A stretch of 64,000 nt of DNA from OLB16 sp964422415 (GCA_964422415.1 CAYRBI010000009.1:1-64000); one strand, 5' to 3'. Numbered from the stretch's first letter, positions 25,301 through 32,581 are shown. A program made the numbers and translations. The notes: generated by a model from the sequence alone, not told the origin.

Positions 25301-26350
25301 CACAATGAGGCCTTGTGGATCAGCTCGGTTTCGGATGAAATCTGGACCGCCAAGGGGACCTATCGTGAAGTCCTCTTTCCGGATCAAGGTGCCACGCTCT
25401 ACGGTGGTTTTGAGGGAAATGAAACAGACCGTGGTCAACGTGACTGGATGGCCAACCCAACCATCCTGGATGCCAGCGGATTGACTGAAGCTTGCGTGGC
25501 CACACTGGCCGGTGGTGAAAAGATCACCCTCGATGGCTTCTCGTTCATCCATGGAAGTAATGGAGGTGTCGCTTGTCTTTCTGTCGACTCGGCTACACTC
25601 AACCACTGCATCATCACCGGCAACACAACCTATGACGGTGGCGGTCTGTACTGTGAGTCCTCCAGCCCCATGGTGAATAATTGCCTGATCGCTGGCAACA
25701 CAGTTACTGGTAATGGCGGTGGTGTGTGTTGCGATCAAGCCTCTCCCATGCTGACCAACTGCACGATAGCCAGTAACACGGCTGAGTCTGGCGATGGGGT
25801 GTATTGCTATCCCGGTTCTCTCCCCACATTCACCAATTGCATCCTGTGGAATCCGGCGGATGAGTTCGTGGTTGATTCCGCCACCCCTACGGTCACCTTC
25901 AGTTGTGTGAAAGGAGGCTATGCCGGTGTGGAGAATATCTCCGAGGATCCCCTTTTCACCGATGCCACATATGGTGACTACACCCTCCAATCTACCTCTC
26001 TCTGCATCGATGCGGGCAATCCGGATGCTGTCTTTAATGATGGTTGCCTCCCACCGGGGCAGGGCACTGTCCGCAACGATATGGGTTACACTGGTGGCCC
26101 GGGCAATTGTGGCCAGACGGAACCAGTGATTCCCACTCCGACGCCGACGATGACTCCGTTGGAACCCACTCCCACCCCCACACAACCACCGGTCCCCACC
26201 CCGGATATCAATGGGGATGGCAAGGTGACTGTGAAAGACCTGCTCCTCTTCAAGGCCGCCTGGGGGCAGACCACCGGTGGGGATTTCAACTCGGATGGAG
26301 TAACTGATCAACAAGATCTGTGGTACTTCAGCCGGTATTGGTACGAATAG
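19334..26350 (+). CDS. giant secreted beta-helix protein with six modules and a C-terminal dockerin
   Basis: A protein of 2338 residues. The frame opens at 19289, but the ATG at 19334 aligns with the start of the related gene and gives a 33-residue signal peptide ending SVEA|ATHYV. Six modules begin near 19433, 20314, 21221, 23132, 24110 and 25229. Each has a SWATA/AGDEIWVASGTY head, LYGGFxGTE, RDWxxNPTxIDA, then beta-helix coils with CTITGN and GGG, and a DPLFVD ... GSPCIDAG tail. Module 3 is the longest. After a Pro/Thr-rich linker the C-terminus is a dockerin. Coil turns keep Asn/Cys ladders; no cleavage site or enzyme motif is recognised. Likely an adhesin, scaffold or polysaccharide-binding protein on the cell surface. 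Confidence 0.88.
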   Translation: MLKRLAFSIKSLPLFSTLLLLGAFLAGQGSVEAATHYVKLGGTGAGDSWANAGGVIQAVITSATAGDEIWVASGTYVESVTMTTSLALYGGFAGTETSKDQRNWEANPTILDASDTFYVVLVYGMNGTLVDGFTITANDAPYSPTGVIFQNVDSATLSHCTVTGVGGGGVGCESASPTLSHCLITGNTNRIGGCGIDCIDGSSPTVINCTITGNSTERIGGGLHFDVTSSATLTNCILWNQGVEVYSISEDLPVITHSCVRRGYSGVGNIDTDPLFVDLVNGDYHLQDGSPCIDAGIDKGFPYNGSAPDMGAWESPASYQPDSPRAPIVWYVDGQAAPGGDGRSWASAFQTLSAGPLWWAVAGDEIWVASGTYQEAIDIEVPGLALYGGFAGTETARGQRDWTANPTSIDASGLNSRVVTVNRCEDTTLDGFIITGGRDYIIGGGILYEWVLSATLSNCTIEFNTATYGAGVLCSHSSPTLNHCMITRNTATERGCGIACVFSSTPTVTNCTIAGNSNERSSGCLFFDSDTSATLTNCIMWNPGEEVISLSGKLPNITYTCVQGGFAGTGNTGGDPLFVDLVNGDYHLQDGSPCIDAGIDKGFPYLGSAPDMGAREAPASYTQGEPREPRIWYVNAAAADGGDGHSWATALNAVSGQSWGGIAGDEIWVASGTYFESLILSGSTSLYGGFMGTETSRDQRDWVSNLTTIDATDLIQSVITIKEVDNVIVDGFTLTGGYTFTDGGGIYCSQVHSSTFAHCTITGNYTMGSGGGVFFGNSHSPALITCTITGNMSNNDGGGVYCDTSSPILTSCTITANSAYYNGGGIYCATSPLTLSRCWIMENSANNGAGLCCYDATATITDSSFTMNIALNEGGGIYCAPAAPVLSNCTFTANYATNNGGGLYCSNSSVLMLTNCVVAGNIVESHGGGIFCVTSTATLTGCQLFMNSAWDGGGIYYHDSISTVTGCFLFFNEAYNDGAGVFCDAATAHLSNSMIAINAAYNNGGGVFYSGVSSPRLTDCVLGGNSAYVNGGAVYCVTSTPMLNSCEFAMNNAGQYGGGVCCYAASPVLNGCTITDSYADNSGGGLFCTRLSAPVLNGCTITANYAKWDGGGTCFDESTPVLTRCLIANNSSLYGSAGAWFFSTPVLTHCTIAANQSDPLWGSLENVQGYPTLTNCILWNPGLEYENWVPDVTMTHCCVQGGFPGTGNINADPLFVDLAGGDYHLSNGSPCIDAGTDTGLPYKGIAPDMGVWEAPASYTQGEPRDPRIWYVNVSAPAGGDGRSWATAVNSISYPSWSCVPGDEIWAASGTYPECVSLADGLSLYGGFVGTETSRDQRDWIANPTIIDASGLSQRVISIRNAGSVLVDGFTITGGNTGENGGGILCESVVSATFTHCTIVGNTAVNGGGMFCYYSSPVVTDCTFTANTATQGGGMYNMTGAAVLANCRITGNTGFDYSGGVTCDSSMDTFTNCTITRNSGGYDAGGLDCINSATPTLTNCILWNRGSEISLFSSVVPTVSHCCVQGGYAGEGNINANPLFENPDENNWRLRNGSPCIDSGTQVTGLTYNGTAPDMGAWESPASYIQGVTKHTPLHLYVNISAATSGNGLSWATAMRSLNVALSICSVSDEIWVAKGVYPEAIQMEQGASFYGGFTGVETERDQRDWMVNPTILDATGWNSYVVTVGSTERTTLDGFTFTGGSGGVYYTTVHSATLTQSIITGNMSSDEGGGVYGWNCSPTLVDCTITGNTAAENGGGMCWDTAAPMLTDCTIANNTASSNGGGMYGKDSTPVLTDCTITSNTASSEGGGVLCDSSAATLTGCMITGNTTIGYAGGVSIYSTSIHLTNCTIAGNTSILAGGVYSDESSLSLINCILWNRGSEVYTFQSETPTFTHCCVQGGFTGEGNIDAYPLFENPDGNDWRLRDGSPCVNGGILLTKGTFNGTAPDMGAWESPAAYTQGVTTHTPLHLYVDASAAMGGDGLSWATAFRTHNEALWISSVSDEIWTAKGTYREVLFPDQGATLYGGFEGNETDRGQRDWMANPTILDASGLTEACVATLAGGEKITLDGFSFIHGSNGGVACLSVDSATLNHCIITGNTTYDGGGLYCESSSPMVNNCLIAGNTVTGNGGGVCCDQASPMLTNCTIASNTAESGDGVYCYPGSLPTFTNCILWNPADEFVVDSATPTVTFSCVKGGYAGVENISEDPLFTDATYGDYTLQSTSLCIDAGNPDAVFNDGCLPPGQGTVRNDMGYTGGPGNCGQTEPVIPTPTPTMTPLEPTPTPTQPPVPTPDINGDGKVTVKDLLLFKAAWGQTTGGDFNSDGVTDQQDLWYFSRYWYE
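19433..26130 (+). repeat. six tandem beta-helix modules within the coding region
   Basis: Modules of about 0.9 to 1.9 kb share long near-identical DNA stretches, such as GATGAAATCTGGGTGGCCAG and TTTGTGGATCTTGTCAATGG. Modules 1 and 2 are nearest to each other, modules 3 and 4 share the TQGEPR joint, and 5 and 6 share the HTPLHLYV joint, which also joins the two modules of the neighbouring gene. This suggests stepwise duplication and exchange between the two genes. Confidence 0.8.
26204..26347 (+). other. dockerin type I-like domain
   Basis: The last 48 residues carry two EF-hand-like loops: DINGDGKVTVKD and DFNSDGVTDQQD, each followed by a short helix (LLLFKAAWG, LWYFSRYWY). The spacing and Asp/Asn ladders fit a calcium-binding type I dockerin. 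It is joined by a linker rich in P, T and E. No cohesin is coded in the window, so the binding partner is unknown. Confidence 0.75.
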
Positions 26351-26375
26351 AGAGAGTCTCTCTAATAGGGGCGAG

Positions 26376-26413
26376 AAGGGGGTTCCCTCCCATCCTGGGA
26401 AGGAACCCCTTTT
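26376..26413 (+). terminator. Rho-independent terminator after the giant gene
   Basis: AAGGGGGTTCC pairs with GGAACCCCTTTT around a central CTCCC/GGGA-containing loop, ending in a T run. It lies 26 bases after the stop at 26350 and 60 bases before der. Confidence 0.75.
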
Positions 26414-26473
26414 GTCGTTGGAGTTTCCCTCCAAGTGTGGCAACATGGCGTGTTTCACGGATCAAGGACCAAT

Positions 26474-27859
26474 ATGACCCAAGCCCCTTTCAGTGTTGCC
26501 GTGGTGGGACGCCCCAATGTGGGCAAATCCACCCTCTTTAACCGGATCATCGGACAACGTCTGTCCATTGTAGATGACCAACCCGGAGTGACACGCGATG
26601 TCATCGCACGCGTTTTCGAGTGGAATGGGGTTCCCATCCGCTTTTTGGATATGGGTGGTTATGAAACCACCAGCCGGGGCGAGATTGAGATTAATATCCG
26701 CAAGCAGATCGAGGAGACTGTCGAACTAGCCGATGCCTTGCTCCTGGTCGTGGACATTACCACCGGCCCCACCGCTGAGGATGAGGAAGCCGTGCAGTTT
26801 GTACGCCGGTTGGGACGGCCTGTGGTGGTGGCGGTGAACAAAGCCGACAACCTGACGCGTGAGGAGGCCGGGCTAACCGACTTTCTATCCTGGGGGTTTG
26901 ATCAGGTCATCCCAGTCTCTGCCGTGCATGGGTATGGGACTGGAGATCTGCTCGATGCTATCGTGGCCTCGTTGCCCGAGCGCGCCGCCGAGTATGACCT
27001 CTCCGAGGAAGTGGATGCGATCAGGGTGGCCATGGTGGGCCGTCCCAATGTCGGCAAGTCAACCCTGCTGAACCGTATGGTGGGGAAGGAGCGCGCTCTG
27101 GTTTCGAGTATCCCCGGCACCACCCGCGATCCGGTGGACACCCTGGTGGAAGTCGAGGGACGGAAGTACCTCCTAATCGACACCGCTGGTATCCGGCGGC
27201 CCAGCCGGATCCATGACATCGAGAAGTTCTCCGTGGGACGTGGGATGCTCGCCATCGAGCGGTCCGATGTCATTCTACTGGTGGTTGATGGAGAGTCCGG
27301 GCTGACTGAGACCGATGCCAATGTCTTCGGTCAGGCTTATGAGACTGGACGCGCGGCGGTCATTGTGGTGAACAAGTGGGATGTGGTCGAGAAGGATACG
27401 GATACCTCCGGCAACTGCGTGAAGGTCATTAAAGAGAAACTTAAGTTTCTCCGCCACTGCCCCGTCCAGTTTGTGAGCGCCCTGACTGGGCAACGGACCC
27501 ATAAACTCTGGGATGAGATCCAGAAGGTTTATGCGGGTTACACACTGCGTGTCCCGACCGCTGGTCTCAACGAGAGCCTGAGAGAGTGGGTCTCACGGCG
27601 GCCCCCGCATGGTATCAAGGGACGGCATCCCAAGATTCTTTATATTACCCAGGTGGGAGTAAAGCCGCCGGCCTTCGCGCTCTTTGTAAGGAATCCGGAT
27701 GCCTTGCACCTGACCTATAAACGCTATCTCATGAACCGGATGCGTGAGACCTATGGTTTCGAGGGGACCCCGATTAAGCTACTAATTCGTGAGTCGACGC
27801 GGCGCGAGTCCCCCCCTGGCACTGTCCGTGATGATTCGATCATAGATGATCAGCAATGA
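26474..27859 (+). CDS. der: ribosome-associated GTPase Der (EngA)
   Basis: A 461-residue protein with two tandem GTPase domains and a KH-like C-terminus, the signature of Der, needed for 50S subunit assembly. Both P-loops read GRPNVGKSTL (domain 1 near residue 12, domain 2 near residue 188), with DxxG switches in DMGGYE and DTAGIR, and NKAD and NKWD guanine-specificity motifs. The frame opens at 26435, but the ATG at 26474 lies six bases after AAGGA and gives the usual N-terminus. Length and order are normal for the family. The stop overlaps the next gene by four bases. Confidence 0.97.
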   Translation: MTQAPFSVAVVGRPNVGKSTLFNRIIGQRLSIVDDQPGVTRDVIARVFEWNGVPIRFLDMGGYETTSRGEIEINIRKQIEETVELADALLLVVDITTGPTAEDEEAVQFVRRLGRPVVVAVNKADNLTREEAGLTDFLSWGFDQVIPVSAVHGYGTGDLLDAIVASLPERAAEYDLSEEVDAIRVAMVGRPNVGKSTLLNRMVGKERALVSSIPGTTRDPVDTLVEVEGRKYLLIDTAGIRRPSRIHDIEKFSVGRGMLAIERSDVILLVVDGESGLTETDANVFGQAYETGRAAVIVVNKWDVVEKDTDTSGNCVKVIKEKLKFLRHCPVQFVSALTGQRTHKLWDEIQKVYAGYTLRVPTAGLNESLREWVSRRPPHGIKGRHPKILYITQVGVKPPAFALFVRNPDALHLTYKRYLMNRMRETYGFEGTPIKLLIRESTRRESPPGTVRDDSIIDDQQ

Positions 27860-28608
27860 CCCCGCTGGATCGTACCTCCTCGACACCGCTCTACCGCCAA
27901 TTGGCGAACCTACTCAGTGAGCGTATCGAAAATGGTGTGTTGTCCACCGATAAACCAATCCCCGCTCTAGAGGAACTTGCCGAGCATTACAAGATCCCGC
28001 TCTCCGTGGTGCGGAAAACAGTTCAGGTCCTCTCCGAGGAAGGCCATCTCGAACAGGTCCCGGGGAAGGGGTACTTTGTGCGGTGTGCCAAGCCTGTTAT
28101 GGGGGTGCTCTTGGAGTGGGATCCGGCGGAGTCACACCTTGATCTGACCGGGCACCATGAGGTGCGGGTTCTCTCCAAGGTGATGACCACCCTTCCACGC
28201 GAGCTCCTCAACACCTTCGAGGTACATGGTAAGAGTGGTCACCAGGCCAGCCGGGTTGTCAAACTTCATTTGATGAACTCGCAACCCAAAGCCCTGGAAA
28301 TCATCCTCGCGCCCCTCAATGAGCTTCCGGGACTTCTCATGCGCGATCATCGCCACTCCAACCTCTACCGTCTCATTGAGACAGATTACCGCCTCCGTTT
28401 GACACACCTTATCCAGCACACCGGGGTCCGTCCCCTCCTGGCGGAGGAGGCCAAAATGCTTGGCTCGACTGAAGATTTTCCCGCCTTATCTATTCGTCAA
28501 GTATTGGTGGGGCCAAGCGCGCCTGTGGCGATGGTGGAGTGGATCCTTCCGGGAGGACGGTGTGACATCGTGACCGAAGGACGGGCACCGCGGAGACGGC
28601 GCAAATAA
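27856..28608 (+). CDS. GntR-family regulator with a UTRA-like domain
   Basis: A 250-residue regulator: a winged helix at residues 1-75 (STPLYRQLANLLSERIENG, then SVVRKTVQVLSEEGHLEQVP) and a ligand domain (about 90-235) with the UTRA outline (LYRLIETDYRLRLTHLIQH). UTRA domains bind sugar phosphates or related metabolites and release DNA. The ATG overlaps the der stop as ATGA, so expression is coupled to der, which is unusual for a metabolic regulator. The effector and operator are unknown. Confidence 0.85.
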   Translation: MTPLDRTSSTPLYRQLANLLSERIENGVLSTDKPIPALEELAEHYKIPLSVVRKTVQVLSEEGHLEQVPGKGYFVRCAKPVMGVLLEWDPAESHLDLTGHHEVRVLSKVMTTLPRELLNTFEVHGKSGHQASRVVKLHLMNSQPKALEIILAPLNELPGLLMRDHRHSNLYRLIETDYRLRLTHLIQHTGVRPLLAEEAKMLGSTEDFPALSIRQVLVGPSAPVAMVEWILPGGRCDIVTEGRAPRRRRK

Positions 28609-28658
28609 ACTAGACCCAATGCCTTGGCTATGGGTAGGATAGGGAAGGAGGAACTACT

Positions 28659-28970
28659 ATGGAGATGATGGATTCCGTGAAGAAACTGATTGAATACCAC
28701 ACCGAGGCGGAACCCTCACTGGTGGAGATCTATCTGTTCCCTTCCACAGAGGAAATTCATCTCGTTGAGGTTGATGAGAATACTTGCCTCATCGAAGGGA
28801 ACCAGATGGAAGCCTGGTATCTGGACCCTTACCTGGAGGGCGGTATCAGCCATCCCTCAGGATTTGCTCTCATCCACCCCCAGGAGGTACGAGTCCTGAT
28901 TCCTCCGGATGGTTGGGGAACCTGGGAGGATGCGGAACTCGTCTGGTCCAGGGCAGTGGTCCATGTCTGA
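28659..28970 (+). CDS. hypothetical protein, first of an overlapping pair
   Basis: A 103-residue acidic protein with no motif I recognise. Segments such as EIHLVEVDENTC, GGISHPSGFALIHPQE and VLIPPDGWGTWEDAE suggest a small alpha/beta domain. AGGAGG is seven bases before the ATG. The end overlaps the following HEPN-like gene by eight bases, so the two are probably translated together and act as a pair. A regulatory or toxin-antitoxin relation is possible, not shown. Confidence 0.65.
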   Translation: MEMMDSVKKLIEYHTEAEPSLVEIYLFPSTEEIHLVEVDENTCLIEGNQMEAWYLDPYLEGGISHPSGFALIHPQEVRVLIPPDGWGTWEDAELVWSRAVVHV

Positions 28971-29457
28971 TACATGGAGAACGGCTTTCTTCAGACAAGC
29001 CCAATCTGATTATTTCATGGCGCTGGACTTGCGCCGGTCGGGAGCTCCGGCATGTCATTGGCTTCACTTCCTTCAAATGTCCGCTGAAAAACTTGCCAAG
29101 GGGTACGCCTGTTCACGGATGGGAGGACAACCCCGGACCACCCATGCCGGATTTACACGGTTTCTTCAATTCGTGGCTCTCAAAGATGAGCGTCTTCGTG
29201 TGCAATGGCGGACAAAGAATCCCAGACGTGCTTCCTACCAGGAGATGGTATGTTCGTTAACTCATGTCGGCCTCTTGATCGAACACCTGGCGCCTTCACT
29301 CGCCGATCGAGGGCCGAATCCTGAATATCCCTGGGAACAAGGTATCCATGTGCTGGCTCCCATTGACTACTCATTCCCAGAGATAATCATCCAATGGGGA
29401 CCGCAGCTTGAAAACCTCTTCCGCTTTCTCGACACCTGTTTTCGTACGTTGAACTGA
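28963..29457 (+). CDS. HEPN domain-like protein
   Basis: A 164-residue helical protein starting MSDTWRTAFFRQAQSDYFMA, followed by a HEPN-like core (HWLHFLQMSAEKLAKGYAC). HEPN proteins are RNases or ligand-binding partners of nucleotidyltransferases. The RNase motif R-x4-6-H is not clear here, so it may be a non-catalytic member. The frame opens at 28909, but the ATG at 28963 gives the family start; it overlaps the stop of the preceding gene. The two genes form a compact unit without a nucleotidyltransferase nearby. Confidence 0.65.
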   Translation: MSDTWRTAFFRQAQSDYFMALDLRRSGAPACHWLHFLQMSAEKLAKGYACSRMGGQPRTTHAGFTRFLQFVALKDERLRVQWRTKNPRRASYQEMVCSLTHVGLLIEHLAPSLADRGPNPEYPWEQGIHVLAPIDYSFPEIIIQWGPQLENLFRFLDTCFRTLN

Positions 29458-29477
29458 GCCTTCGTCTCTTCCCCTTC

Positions 29478-30305
29478 CTATTCCACCCCCAGCGCCCACT
29501 TGATCCCGCCCAGTAAATGCGCCTGGTAGGTGGGATTGGTCCACACATCCTCACGGTGTCCGAGTGAGGTGAAAAAGCAGCGTCCCTTACCGTACTCATG
29601 GGTCCAGGCCACTGCATAATCTCCCTCTGGACCATACAACAAGCTATCTTTCTTCATGTCTGTCTTGGAGGTGTCGATGCTCAGGAGCACATGCAGCTTT
29701 TCCCGTGAGTAAGGTTCCTTGAACTGGTACATCTCATCCTGAATGGTCCAGGAGTCACCAAGCATCTTGGTAGTGGGGTGGTTTTTGTCCTCCACCTTGA
29801 TGGTCACCGGCGGATCACCGGCTCCCCAGGGGTGATTGACGAAGTGAGCGCCGCAGATTTCTCCGAATTCCTTCCAGTGATAGAAGGTGTCTGTGGCGCT
29901 GTGCAAGCCGATGAAGGCATGGCCGGACTTGATGTATTCAACAAAGGCTTTGCGTTGTTCATCGGTGAGCAGGTCTTTGTCCTTGGCCTCCTTGTTGGAG
30001 GAGGTGTAGAAAACGATGCCGTCATACTGATTCATCTTTTCCGCGGTAAGGAAGGAGAGATCGATCTCCTCCGGGTTAAGCTTCCACATGTTCAGGCAAT
30101 CCGCCTCGAACACACCGGAGTCCTGGCCGATCTTGGCGAGGGTTTGCTCACACAGCTCCAGGGCGGAGTGTTTATAACCCTCGCTGAAGGTCAAGATCAG
30201 GAGCTTCTTCTTGGCGGGGGTTGTCTCCCCAGCTGGAGAAGGTGCCGCTATGGTCAACATGAGTATCCCCAACACCAGAGTGGATATAACAGATCGCATC
30301 GGCAT
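29478..30305 (-). CDS. secreted ThuA-like domain protein
   Basis: A 275-residue protein with a signal peptide (about 26 residues ending SPAG). The rest is a ThuA/glutamine amidotransferase-like fold: KKLLILTFSEGYKHSALELC, YDGIVFYTSSNK, GHAFIGLHSATDTFYHW, NHPWGAGDPPVTIKVEDKNH and the late VAWTHEYGKGRCFFTSLGH. ThuA domains are thought to act on sugars or their derivatives outside the cytoplasm, often beside Gfo/Idh/MocA oxidoreductases, one of which is 0.9 kb away. AGGAGG lies nine bases before the ATG. Confidence 0.85.
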   Translation of the reverse strand: MPMRSVISTLVLGILMLTIAAPSPAGETTPAKKKLLILTFSEGYKHSALELCEQTLAKIGQDSGVFEADCLNMWKLNPEEIDLSFLTAEKMNQYDGIVFYTSSNKEAKDKDLLTDEQRKAFVEYIKSGHAFIGLHSATDTFYHWKEFGEICGAHFVNHPWGAGDPPVTIKVEDKNHPTTKMLGDSWTIQDEMYQFKEPYSREKLHVLLSIDTSKTDMKKDSLLYGPEGDYAVAWTHEYGKGRCFFTSLGHREDVWTNPTYQAHLLGGIKWALGVE

Positions 30306-30377
30306 TGACTTTTTCCTCCTGGCAAAGAAATTGAACTCTCAAGCCTGAACATGCTTTGTATCCCGTTGAAATCGTAC

Positions 30378-30471
30378 CGTGACCCTGGATTCCCGCCTTC
30401 GCGGGAATGACAAAACACGCAATATCCTTAAGTAATCGTCATTCCCGCGAAGGCGGGAATCCACGGTCACG
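30378..30471. repeat. inverted pair of GTCATTCCCGC-type palindromes
   Basis: Two 34-base arms (30378-30411 and 30438-30471) are inverted copies with one mismatch. Each contains TTCCCGCCTTCGCGGGAA, itself a hairpin. This motif is a widespread type of bacterial intergenic REP element. It lies between convergent... that is, between two minus-strand genes (Lrp-type upstream, ThuA downstream) and may end or stabilise the upstream transcript. Confidence 0.75.
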
Positions 30472-30487
30472 ATCATTATTTAAACTT

Positions 30488-31003
30488 TTACGGGGTGATG
30501 GGCAGCCGTTTCACTTCCTCGATATGCCCCAGGATGATCCCGTTGTCCTTATACTTCTTCAACATAAAGTGTGTGGTGGTCGATTGAATGTGATCCAGGG
30601 TGGCCAGTTTCTCGAAGACGAAATAGGAGATGTCCTGGATGCTCTGTCCCTCAATCGCCACCAGCAGATCATAGGTGCCTGAAACCAGGTAAAGCGAGCG
30701 GACCTCAGGAAAGCGGTAGATCCGTTCGGCGATCTTGTCGAAACCCACTCCCCGTTGAGGTGAGACACGGACCTCGATCATACAGGTAACCTTGCCAGTG
30801 CTGGTCTTGGCCGGGTCGGTGACGGCACGGTATCCCAGGATGATCTTCTCATCTTCCATGCGCTTGATGGCACTATGTACCTGATCGGATTCGATACCCA
30901 CCAGGCTGGCGATACGCTCGTCGGATAACCTGGCGTTTTGTTCCAGAAGCTCCAGGATCTGCTCATCGATAGTACGTTGACTTGAAACCTTGTGTTCGCT
31001 CAT
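30488..31003 (-). CDS. Lrp/AsnC-family transcriptional regulator
   Basis: A 171-residue regulator with an N-terminal helix-turn-helix (TIDEQILELLEQNARLSDER, ASLVGIESDQVHSAIKRMED) and a C-terminal RAM (ACT-like) ligand domain (CMIEVRVSPQRGVGFDKIAE, VSGTYDLLVAIEG). Members bind amino acids and form octamers. GGAGGA is six bases before the ATG at 31003; the frame is open beyond. It is divergently oriented from the Gfo/Idh/MocA gene at 31162, so the 158 bases between are a likely target. Confidence 0.88.
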   Translation of the reverse strand: MSEHKVSSQRTIDEQILELLEQNARLSDERIASLVGIESDQVHSAIKRMEDEKIILGYRAVTDPAKTSTGKVTCMIEVRVSPQRGVGFDKIAERIYRFPEVRSLYLVSGTYDLLVAIEGQSIQDISYFVFEKLATLDHIQSTTTHFMLKKYKDNGIILGHIEEVKRLPITP

Positions 31004-31161
31004 ACAGCTCCTCCGGGGAATTTCCACCGCGAGGTTAGCAGGCCCGGCTAGATGGGTCGAGGTGTCAATGGGCAAAACTTGGCTGGAAATGCTTTGCCGG
31101 TGATGCGATCATGTTCCACTTGTTTCTTTCAGACACATTTATCTCAGGAGGTCTTTCCATC

Positions 31162-32418
31162 ATGACGGAAATCATCCAGGCAGGGTTGGATTCCACAGCT
31201 CTTTCACGGAGAACCTTTCTGAAAGGGGTGGGAGCTGTGGCCGGCGCGCATGGCATCATCCATTCCGCGTGGGGGCAAGAAGCACCGCCCGCACCCTCTA
31301 TGGGTAAGAAGATCCGCATCGGAATCGCTGGGGGAGGTTTCGGCTGCGGCTTTCACTGGCATGAGCATCCCAATTGTGAGGTTGCGGCGGTGGCGGATTT
31401 GCGTCCCGACCGTCTCGAAAGACTGGTCCAGACCTATGGATGCAAACGGACTTTCGAGTCCCTGGAGAAAATGGTGTTGGCTCCTGACTTGGATGCCATT
31501 GCGGTCTTCACCCCCGCTCCCGATCATGTCAGACATGATCTCCTCGCTCTCAATGCCGGTAAGCATGTGATCTCGGCGGTTCCCGCCGCAATGACCCTGG
31601 AGGAATGCCAGCAGCTTGCCGACACCGTTAAGCGTACCGGGCTCACCTACATGATGGCGGAGACCAGTTATTATGTTCAGGAGGTCATCTCGGCCCGGAA
31701 GTTTTACCAGGAGGGGGCCTTTGGGGATCTCTTCTGTTGTGAGGCGGAATACCACCATGATGGCCTCGATGTGCTTTTCTTCGAGAATGGCAAACCCACC
31801 TGGCGGCATGGCCTGCCCCCCATGAACTATCCCACCCATAGCACCGCCATGCTCATTGGAGTTACCGGCGAGCGATTGACAGAGGTCTCGTGTATTGGCT
31901 GGAAAGACAATGACCCGGAGCTTGAAGGGAACAGGTACAACAATCCCTTCTGGAGTGAGACCGCTTTCTTCAAGACTGACCGGGATCATGCCAGCCGGAT
32001 TGCGGTCTATTGGAAGGTGGCGGCGGGTGGCACCGAACGCGCTCATTGGTTTGGAGACAAGATGAGCTTCTTCATGCCCACTCCCAATGGTACTGGGCCC
32101 ATCCTACGCCGCCGTAGTGGGAAGATGGAGAAGGACAGTGGTGGCTTTGACCGCAGCGCCCCGGAGATGGTGCAATACGAACAACCGATGTGGTGGAAGA
32201 CCGATATGCTCCCCGAACCGCTTCGTCATGACAGTGGTCATGGCGGATCGCACACCTTCCTAACCCATGAGTTCATCGATGCCCTCGTTCACAACCGCCG
32301 TCCCGCTGTCGATGTCTATGAGGCGCTGGCCTATACCGCACCGGGCATTGTCGCGCACCAATCCGCGCTCAAGGGGGGCGAACAAATGAAGGTGCCGGAT
32401 TTCGGAAGGGCTGTGTGA
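31162..32418 (+). CDS. Tat-exported Gfo/Idh/MocA-family oxidoreductase
   Basis: A 418-residue NAD(P)-dependent oxidoreductase with a twin-arginine signal (SRRTFLKG at residues 15-22). The Rossmann start IRIGIAGGGFGCGFHWHEHP is followed by DAIAVFTPAPDHVRHDLLAL and GKHVISAVPAAMTLEE, where the usual E-K-P motif is replaced by A-V-P-A. The substrate is probably a sugar or inositol derivative. AGGAGG is ten bases before the ATG at 31162. Tat export of such enzymes is common in PVC-like genomes and fits an NAD-tight, pre-folded enzyme. Confidence 0.88.
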   Translation: MTEIIQAGLDSTALSRRTFLKGVGAVAGAHGIIHSAWGQEAPPAPSMGKKIRIGIAGGGFGCGFHWHEHPNCEVAAVADLRPDRLERLVQTYGCKRTFESLEKMVLAPDLDAIAVFTPAPDHVRHDLLALNAGKHVISAVPAAMTLEECQQLADTVKRTGLTYMMAETSYYVQEVISARKFYQEGAFGDLFCCEAEYHHDGLDVLFFENGKPTWRHGLPPMNYPTHSTAMLIGVTGERLTEVSCIGWKDNDPELEGNRYNNPFWSETAFFKTDRDHASRIAVYWKVAAGGTERAHWFGDKMSFFMPTPNGTGPILRRRSGKMEKDSGGFDRSAPEMVQYEQPMWWKTDMLPEPLRHDSGHGGSHTFLTHEFIDALVHNRRPAVDVYEALAYTAPGIVAHQSALKGGEQMKVPDFGRAV

Positions 32419-32485
32419 TGTCCTGTGTCTGTTATTTGCCGGTGATAAGGCAATGGGAAGAGATCATTCCGGGAGACTGTAATGC

Positions 32486-32581
32486 CGCTGGAACGAGAAT
32501 CCTTTTTCTCACCTCACTCTTGCTGTCGCGTGAATCCTTTCTCGCTCCCATACGGAGCGAGAAAGGATACTTGTTCCAGCG
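32486..32581. repeat. nested palindromic element
   Basis: CGCTGGAAC at 32486 and its complement GTTCCAGCG at the other end enclose two further inverted segments. The inner hairpin is perfect: ATCCTTTCTCGCTCC (32534-32548) and its complement (32554-32568) around a five-base loop. The outer arms also contain ATCCTTT and CTC. A related half-element is at 55789-55819. No transposase is adjacent. It lies between the convergent 31162 and 32667 genes and could serve both as terminator. Confidence 0.7.

Noticed and set aside
19433..26100. CRISPR or satellite-type repeats
   Set aside because: The repeats are in-frame protein modules of variable length with no fixed spacer size.
25133..26458. A 441-codon antisense frame through the last beta-helix module
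   Set aside because: It mirrors the repeat composition of the coding strand, has no family motif, and similar antisense frames occur under other modules.
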